Source of the DNA: Proteles cristata cristata
Lineage: Eukaryota > Chordata > Mammalia > Carnivora > Hyaenidae
Direction of reading: 5' to 3'
Assembly (NCBI GenBank): GCA_017311185.1
Contig: JAESUZ010003404.1
Location: 1-64,000, forward strand
Length of the DNA: 64,000 nt
Below the pieces are notes generated by a model. The model saw only the letters and a program-made list of their open reading frames with translations. It was not told the DNA's origin and did not search any database. Below are positions 57,457-64,000 of the stretch, one piece after another (positions within the stretch are counted from its first letter, which is position 1; each line of letters begins with the position of its first letter). The translations under genes and the position numbers were made by a program.

Positions 57457-57682
57457 GGGGCGCCCGAGTGGCTTAGTTGGTTGAGCGTCCGACTTTCGCT
57501 CAGGTCATGACCTCGCGGTTCATGGGTTCAAGCCCCGCGTCGTGCTCTGTGCTGACTGCCAGCTCAGAGCCTGGAGCCTGTTTCAGAGTCTGTCACTCCC
57601 TCTCTCTCTGACCCTCCCCTGCTCATGCTCTCTCTCTCCTAGAAATAAATAAAATATTTAAAAAATAAAATAAAATAAAAAA
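57457..57682 (+). mobile_element. CAN-SINE nested in L1, young subfamily, with duplication
   Basis: GGGGCGCCCGAGTGGCTTAG, CCCCGCGTCGTGCTCTGTGC, CTGACTGCCAGCTCAG, CTCTCTCCTAGAAATAAAT, then an (AAAAT)n tail. TAAAGTAGAAAATTA at 57441-57455 is repeated at about 57684-57698. Confidence 0.95.
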
Positions 57683-58082
57683 AGTAAAGTAGAAAATTAG
57701 GTCATATATTTCTTCCTTTATAATGTAATTATTTACTATCATAAACTTCCCTCTTAATAGTATTTCACTTCATCCCATGAGCTTTGTTATGCTGTTTTTC
57801 TATTATTTCTACTTGTCTGAAGGTATTGTGTTCATTTTTGACCCATTAGTCGTTTAAGAGTGTAGAGTTCTACATATTTTTAATTTTCCAGTTTTCCTTG
57901 GCTATTGATTTTTAGTTTCATCTCATTGTGTTTGGAAAAGATCTTTGGCATGACTTAAGTCTTCTTAAACTTGTTAAAACTTGTTTTGTGACCCAACGTG
58001 TGGTCTATTGTGGAGAATGTGTCACGTGCATTTGAGAAAAATATGTATTCTGCTGTTCGTGGATGGAATGCTTTGTATATGC

Positions 58083-58661
58083 TGTTATACCCAGATCGCA
58101 GTATCCTCACCGACCAGAGACCACCAGGGAGACCGAGTCACGCATACAAAGGCAAAGGGCTTTATTACGGGCTCGAGCTTGGGCTCACAGACTTCACCAG
58201 CGCCGTGGATCCGTGCTGAGAGCCCAGAACAAAGACAGAGTGGGGTTTTTATAAGGTTTGTGACAGGGGAGTTACAGAAGTTGTGACGTGAGAACAGTGA
58301 TCCTGTCGTAATTATACAGCATTGTTGACAGCGGGTTTAACCATACATGTTATCCCGAGTATCTGTTACTTTTGGCGGGATCCAGTTACAACATTCAGGG
58401 TACTCTTAAATTCAACCAACCATAGACTGATGGGTTAACTTTTACCTTAGGCAGCTAAGATTTATCTATAGTTGCTGGCCTTTCTTGATTGGGCGTTGCC
58501 AAGGTAGTGTGGTGGAGTGAAGTGGTGGGCAGTTTCTTCGGCCTTGGGCAGTGTGTAGCTGCCTGATAGTTCCGGGGGGACTGAAACTTAGGCCTTCTTG
58601 TTCAGAGGAGAAACTTAAGGCCTGTCATGGAGTTTGTATGGTTTAGACTTGTGTCCTTACA
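58083..58661 (-). mobile_element. Solo LTR of an endogenous retrovirus (class I-like)
   Basis: 579 bp interrupting L1. It begins TG and ends CA, and is flanked by the 4-bp duplication ATGC (58079-58082, 58662-58665). On the minus strand it has a TATAAAAA box (58246-58253) and, 80 bp further, an AATAAA signal (58161-58166), the order U3-R-U5. No internal retroviral genes adjoin it, so it is a solo LTR left by recombination. A 4-bp duplication and short R suggest class I (gammaretrovirus-like). CpG content is fairly high, so it is younger than the host L1. The family name is unknown. Confidence 0.8.
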
Positions 58662-59384
58662 ATGCCTGTTAGGTCTAAGTGGCCTGTAGTGTTGTTCAAG
58701 ACCTCTGTTTCCTTATTGATTTTCTGTCTAGTATTCTAGCCATTATTAAAAGATGGGTGCTGAAATTTCCTACTGTAATTGTATTACTATCTATTTCTCT
58801 TTTCAATTTTGTCAACTATTTTTCTGTATGTGAGGAGCTCTGATGTTAGGTGCATATATCTATAATTCTTACATTTTTCTAATAAAATGACCCTTTTATC
58901 ATTATAAGATGTCCTTCTTTGTCTCTTGTGACAGTTTTTAACTTACCTATTTTATGTTATGATTATGGTAACCCCTGCTCTATTTACTATTTGCACATTA
59001 TGTCTTTTCCATCTTTTTGCTTTCAGCCTATGTGTACTCTTAGATTATAAAGTTAAGTCCCTTGTAGACAACATATAGATGGATCTTGTATGTTTTAACC
59101 CGTTCAATAACTCGATGTCTTTTAATTGGTAGGTTTAATCTATTTACATTTAAAGTAATTAGCATAGGGTAAGTCTTACTATGGCCATTTCTTAACGGTT
59201 TTCCATGTCTTATAGTTGCTTGTCCCTCTTTCTGTCTTGCTGCTTTCCTTTTTGTTTTATTGATTTTATTTTGTAGTTACATGCTTTGGTTCCTCTCTTG
59301 TTTCTTTTTTATGTATCTTCTATGGTGTTTTATTTGTGTTTACAATGAAGATTACAAAAAGCATCTTAAAGTTATAGCAACCTA

Positions 59385-59578
59385 TTTTATTTTATTATTT
59401 TATTTATCTTTAATTCAAATTCCAGTAGTTAACACAGTGTTATGTTGGTTTCAATCGTGCAATATAGTGATTCAACAATTCTGTACATTACTCAGGGCTC
59501 ATCAAAATAAAGTGCTCTTAATTCCCTTTATCTATTTCACTCATCCATCCCCCCCCCCACCAGTCTGTTGTAAACTGA
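59385..59578 (-). mobile_element. L1 3'-UTR fragment nested in L1
   Basis: TTTATTTATCTTTAATTCAAATTCC AGTAGTTAAC, GTTATGTTGGTTTCAATCG, CTCAGGGCTCATCAAAATAAAG, CCCCCCCCCCACCAG: a short, 5' truncated minus L1 tail with its own T-rich start, interrupting ORF1-proximal sequence of the larger L1. Confidence 0.8.
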
Positions 59579-61405
59579 TAATAATTTAACTTGAATTGCG
59601 TGAAAAAACCCTATTACTTTACATCTCTTTTAACTCAACTTTATGTTATCAGTGTCACAAATTACAGTTTTTATACTGTGTATCAATTAACATGGATTTA
59701 TAGTTATTTTTAATGCCTTTGTCATTTAAATTCTGTGCCAGAATTAAAAGTTATTTATGTTCCAACATTATACTACTTGAGAGGATTCTGTTGTCTTTAT
59801 CTTTCCCAGAGAGAGAGCTTTATAATTTTATTTTCATGTTACTGCCCATTGTCTTAATTAAGTCTTAATTTTCCTTTCATTTTTGAAAGACAGCTTTGCC
59901 AGATACAGTCTTCTTGTTTTGCAGTTTTCTTCTCTCATCACATTGAATAGATCATCCTACGCTCTCTGGCTTACAAGATTTCTATTGAGAAATCTGCTAA
60001 TTGCATTGGAGATTCCTTATATGTGATGAGTCACTTTTCTCTTGCTGCTTTCAAGATACTCTTTTTGGGACTTGTAACCATTTGATTATAATGTATTGTG
60101 GCATGAGACTTTTTGTATTTATCCCAATTGGAGCTCTTTTTATTTCTGAGCTTGTATATCTATTCCCTTTATTAAATTTGGGGCATTTTTGACCTTCTAT
60201 TTCTTCAAATAGGTCCTCAGTCCTTTTCCCTGTCTCTTCTGTGACTCCCATAATGCATATGGTACTACTCTTGAGAGTGTTCCATAAGTCCCTTGGCTCT
60301 TATCACTTCTCTTCATTCTTTTTTTCTCTTATAATTCTGACTCATAATTTCAAATAACTTGTCTTCATGTTAACTGTTTCTTTCTTTTGCTTGATCAAGT
60401 CTGTTGTTGAATCCTGCTAGTGAATTTTTCAGTTCTGTTTTTGTATACTTTGGCTTCAGAATTTTTCTTGATCTCGTTTTTGATAGGTTCTATCTCTTTG
60501 TTTATACTATCATTTCGTTCATGCATCATTCTCCTAATTTCATTTAGTTGTCCATCAGTATTCTCTTTTAGCTCATCAAGCATCTTCTAGGCTTGATGGT
60601 TCTTTGTGAATGATTCTTTGTTAGTTAATTCATAGATCTCCATTTCTTTAGGGTTGGTTTCTGGAGATTCATTTTGTTCCTTTGATTTTTGCCATACTTT
60701 CCTGTTTCTTTGTATGCCTTGTGATTTTATTGAAATTTGGGCATTTGAAAAATCAGCCATCTCTCCCAGTTTTTAGGGACTGGCTTTGTACTGGGAAGAT
60801 CTTCGGTTATCAAGCTGGCTAGAGATTCTGGAGCATCTCAACTCTCTTATGCATATGTGACTTCTCTGGGCTTGTGCTTGTGCTTTCTGTATTAAAGAAC
60901 CTTGCCTTGTTTCTTTTTCAGGAGCTTATAATATTTTACTTTCCCTGGTGACTGCCCATGGTAATTCAATCTTTCTGGGGTTACAGCAAGCCACCATACT
61001 AGCCTTTGTTCTCGGTAGCCCCTAGGCATCCAACCTATATTGGTTCCTGTCAGAATTGAGTTAAATGAGACAAGAACTAGTCCTTGGGAGAACCTTTTGA
61101 GACGCCAGAGTGTTTGATGGATGTTCCATTTTTCTTTGTCTCTCTCTCCCTAGGGAGAAGCCACCGGTTGGGCATTTTCTACCAATGTTCTGTGCTGTGG
61201 GAGGGGACGTGCCAGGTCAGTGCAGCAAACTTTCTTTCCACCTTCCACCTGGCTCTTCTTGCCTTTGCCCTCACCAGGGGTGCTGCAAACTCTTAACTGG
61301 CTTTTGAGTTCTCACAAAGGCAGTTTAGTCTGTGTGTCATTGAGTTGGTGTCTCTGTGGGGAAATAAGACACCGGGGCTTCCTGTTTCACCATCAAGCCG
61401 GTGTC

Positions 61406-62249
61406 ATTCCTCGGCATGGGCGGTTTTTTAACATGTTCTTCATTCACTGACAGTTTTACTTTCTCTATTTCAAATTCTGTACATAGCTTAGTACGTAATT
61501 TGGAATATACATCTATTATATCTCCAAATTTAACAACCTGTTTACATGTATGGAATTGCAATTACCATAAGATTGGTAATGCATTCTCATCTTTTGGTTG
61601 CTATACCACTCAGTCTGTTATTTTAGTATGCATTCCATTTCGATGTTCTTCTGGGGCTCCATCTCAATGTCAACCTCATGAGTAGGAGTTTTAAAGGTTC
61701 TAGGCTAGCTCTCTTTTCTGTTCCAACCCACAGGAAATACTCTTGTATCTTCTGCCACCCATCAGTGTAAGTTTAGCACATTCCCAACAGAGCCCATGTC
61801 ACTTTCTGTCTTCTGCCACCCCAAGATAACAGCTACAGCCCCTCTCCATTAGAATCCCGTGGCCTTTGCTACATACTGGTTTTCTGTGACATTCAACCCC
61901 ACAACTTCCAGTGAACTTATGTCATGCCCTCTACATGCTCTTAAAGGACTCCTTCTTGAGAAAAGTTAGTATCCTCTAACATGTCCCACACCCTTCCACT
62001 GGGTGTGTATGTTACAAACACTCATAGTTTGTTCTGAGTCTTTTCTTAGCTTCAACCAGTTTTCCTCACCCTATTTCAAATTCTGAATATAGTTTAGTAA
62101 ATCTTTTAGATTATAACTTATTATATCTTTAAATTTAACACCCTGTTGACACACATAGAATTGCATTTATAGGCACATATGAATTTCCAATTATGTGTGT
62201 GTACATGTGTGTGTGTTTGTATGTTTTACAAAAATTGGATCATTTCATG
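61406..62249. other. Unassigned region with a diverged direct repeat
   Basis: Holds two related ~113-bp segments (61450-61563 and 62056-62169) in the same orientation (see findings) and a smaller duplicated motif, CTTCTGCCACCC (about 61750 and 61812). A (GT)n-like run is at 62193-62222. No gene recognised. Confidence 0.5.
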
Positions 62250-62745
62250 TGTTGTAGGCAGAATAATGGCTCTACAAATATGGCCACATCCTAGTGCTCA
62301 CAGGTTATGGATATGTGACCTTATCTGGCAAAAGGGACTTTGCAGATGTGATTTAAGATAAGGATCCCAAGATGGGGAGATTATCCTGTATTATCTGGTT
62401 GTGTCCAGTGTAATCATGAGGGTCCTTGTAAATGAAAGAGGAATGCAGGAGAGTGTGAGAAGGAGAGTTGATGATAGAAGCAGAGATTGAAATGATCTGA
62501 TTGTTCTTCAGGGCCATGGTTCAAGGAATTTTGGCAGCTTCTAGAAGATCAAAAAGATGAGAAAAATGAATTTTCCCATAGAGCCTCTGTATGGAACATG
62601 GCCCTGCTCATATAATGGTTTCAGACCAGTGAAATCCATTTGGGACTTCTGAACTCCAAATGTGCAATGTGATCAATTGAGGGTGTTTTGAGGCATTAAG
62701 TTCTTGGTAATTTGTAACAGCAGCAATAGAAAATTGGTAAGTGTT
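62250..62745 (+). mobile_element. Ancient LTR, ERVL-MaLR-like
   Basis: GGCAGAATAATGGCTC, ATGTGACCTTATCTGGCAAA AGGGACTTTGCAGATGTG, GATGGGGAGATTATCCTGTATTATC, AATCATGAGGGTCCTTGTAAATG, GAAGCAGAGATTG, CCAGTGAAATCCATTTGGGACTTCTG, GGTAATTTGTAACAGCAGCAATAG: the motif order of a widespread old mammalian LTR. I assign the MaLR class from memory; the subfamily is uncertain. Confidence 0.65.
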
Positions 62746-63199
62746 TGATTAAATGAAATCTAGAAGTCATAAATCAAGAACCTGTGGAAAAACCAAGTAT
62801 TAGTCACCCCTATAACCCAGGTTCCAAGTGCACTCCATGTTTCCCAGGCTCCCTTGCAATTAAGTTGGGACTGATCATGGCTAGTTGAGTATTAAGTGGA
62901 AGTTACATGTTCCTGCCAAGCAAGTTAAAAGCTGGCATACTTTTATTATCTCTCCACTCCCCTTTCTTGGCAGCTTTAAAGCCCACATGTTCAAAAGTAA
63001 ATCTATAAGCTGTGGAATATCAATAGAGTGTCATTTTACCTTAAATTCCTGGTTTATTCTAAGTCTTTATTTGTAATGTAAATAAAAACTATCAATATCA
63101 ATAATGTCATAAAGATGTTATCTTTCTTTTTTTTTTTTTCTGAAACATTAGTTTGCCTTTTTGGGGATTTTTCCAGTATATTATGTTAGGCAGAAACCT
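62746..63199. other. Intergenic, unassigned
   Basis: 62815-63000 (CTCCCTTGCAATTAAGTTGGGA, TAAGTGGAAGTTACATGTTCC) resembles an old hAT-type DNA transposon but is too diverged to name. A T-run is at 63130-63141. Confidence 0.35.
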
Positions 63200-64000
63200 G
63201 ATTTTATTCTGAGTTCATAATCATTTGGACCAGTTTTTATTGAATAGTCTATCCATTTGAACATACTTATTTTATATGGTTTCCATATGTGACTAGGGCT
63301 ATTTTAAGTCTACGTCTCACTTCTATTTTATTTGCTTGATTTATCTGTCCCTGGGCTAATATTAGACAGTCTTAAGTATTATTGCTTTATAACATGTCTC
63401 CCTTCCTGTTCTTCAAATTTGTCTTTGAGATTTTTGGTTCTTTGTCAACTTCCATGGAAAAGTCTGGTGGGATTTTGTGCTTATATTTCATTTGTAGGTT
63501 TATTTGAAGAAAACTTCCATCTTTGATGAAGAGTCTTCCAATTTTGGGAGTTGGTGTTTTTTTCCTCTTAATTTAGGTTTTCTTTTCCATCCTTCAGTAA
63601 TGCTTTATAGTTTACTTTGTAAAAAATCATTAGATTCCTTTCTGGACAGCCATAAATTTTGGCCAGTGTTATAAATGGAATATTTTTTTCTACTACCCTA
63701 ATAGTATTAGAAAACAGTCTAATTTATAACTGGAGATATATGAGGACACTCTAGATTCTTTTCTTTGTATCTAGTAGCATCACTAACCACTCTTACGGAT
63801 TCGAAGAGTTTCTCTATAGATATTCCTGAATTTTCTGTGTAGAAAATCATCAAATCTGAAATACAAACAGTTTGGGCACATATTTCTCAATTCTAGTATC
63901 CCGTGTTAATTTTCTTATTGTTTTAAGTAGCATACTTATGTTAAAAGGCAATATGACATGAAAAGATGCTTAACATCCCTTATTATCAGAGAAATAAAAA
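63200..64000 (+). mobile_element. L1, orientation flip, runs off the window
   Basis: 63200-63947 is minus-strand ORF2 (TTTTTATTGAATAGTCTATCC, GGGATTTTGTGCTTATATTTC, TAATGCTTTATAGTTTAC). At about 63948 it turns to plus (ATGAAAAGATGCTTAACATCC, TTATTATCAGAGAAATAAAAA) and continues past the end. Probably another 5'-inverted insertion; the 3' end is not in view. Confidence 0.7.

Larger units (their letters stand above)
54335..61405 (-). mobile_element. Nearly full-length old L1, multiply interrupted
   Basis: The 3' UTR comes first on plus (GTAACCATTTTTAAGTGTACC, CTGGCAACCACCATTCC). ORF2 reads backward (TCAGGTGCTTTGCACATTTT, CCAGTTTTCCCAGCATCA, TGGTAGAATTCTCCAGAAAAGCCATCTGG, GTGGTCTATTGTGGAGAATG). 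An ORF1-like coiled-coil remnant follows at 60395-60583 (minus; KENTDGQLNEIRRMM, then heptad-like Glu/Lys/Ile). 5' UTR-like DNA (GGGAGAAGCCACC, CCTGTTTCACCATC) runs to about 61405. Net length after removing insertions is about 5.9 kb. Reading frames are heavily broken; not mobile. Confidence 0.85.

Noticed and set aside
60395..60583. Coiled-coil 62-codon minus frame as a possible gene
   Set aside because: Position and heptad-like character fit the decayed ORF1 of the large minus-strand L1, so it is part of that element.

Overview
This is nuclear DNA of a carnivore, most likely a cat (Felidae). At least 31 copies of a tRNA-derived SINE are scattered through it. They have the felid CAN-SINE layout: a tRNA-like head with A and B boxes, a CT-rich middle, then an AATAAA/A-rich tail. 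Many have visible target-site duplications. The rest is typical mammalian sequence: L1, L2, MIR, an hAT relic, LTRs, microsatellites and one CpG island. Nothing bacterial, organellar or CRISPR-like is present.

One protein-coding gene can be supported: the 5' part of STARD3NL (MENTHO), on the minus strand. I recognised it from the conceptual protein. A CpG island at about 36.38-37.58 kb holds the promoter, with a perfect palindromic CRE, a near-perfect second CRE, an inverted CCAAT box and clustered GC boxes. A non-coding exon 1 probably ends at a donor at 37195/37194. Intron 1 is about 25.6 kb. Exon 2 (11305-11572) has the start codon and a 14-codon upstream ORF whose stop overlaps that start. 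Exon 3 (4758-4835) and exon 4 (1586-1663) are both exactly 78 bp and phase 0. Together the three coding exons give residues 1-127, the N-terminal tail and the first two membrane segments of the MENTAL domain. The remaining exons lie off the left edge. In human, STARD3NL sits between EPDR1 and the T-cell receptor gamma locus, so if synteny holds the left edge faces TRG and the right edge faces EPDR1.

Layout: 1-11.3 kb is coding exons and introns with SINEs, MIR, an L2 and an L1 3' end. 11.6-37.2 kb is intron 1, with a CTCF-like motif near 12.31 kb, old L2/MIR/MER20 relics and only short L1 pieces. 36.4-37.6 kb is the promoter. 37.6-64 kb is intergenic and dominated by L1. It includes several 5'-inverted L1s, a stack of five insertions inside one old L1 (43.7-47.9 kb), and a nearly full-length old minus-strand L1 (54.3-61.4 kb) carrying two SINEs, another L1 tail and a solo LTR with a 4-bp target duplication. 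An ancient MaLR-like LTR and another inverted L1 follow.

I found no convincing new coding system. The points most worth checking are the uORF that overlaps the STARD3NL start, the two symmetric 78-bp membrane exons, the recurrent twin-primed L1 structures, an unidentified ~616-bp insert at 39863-40478, and a diverged ~113-bp direct repeat at 61450/62056.
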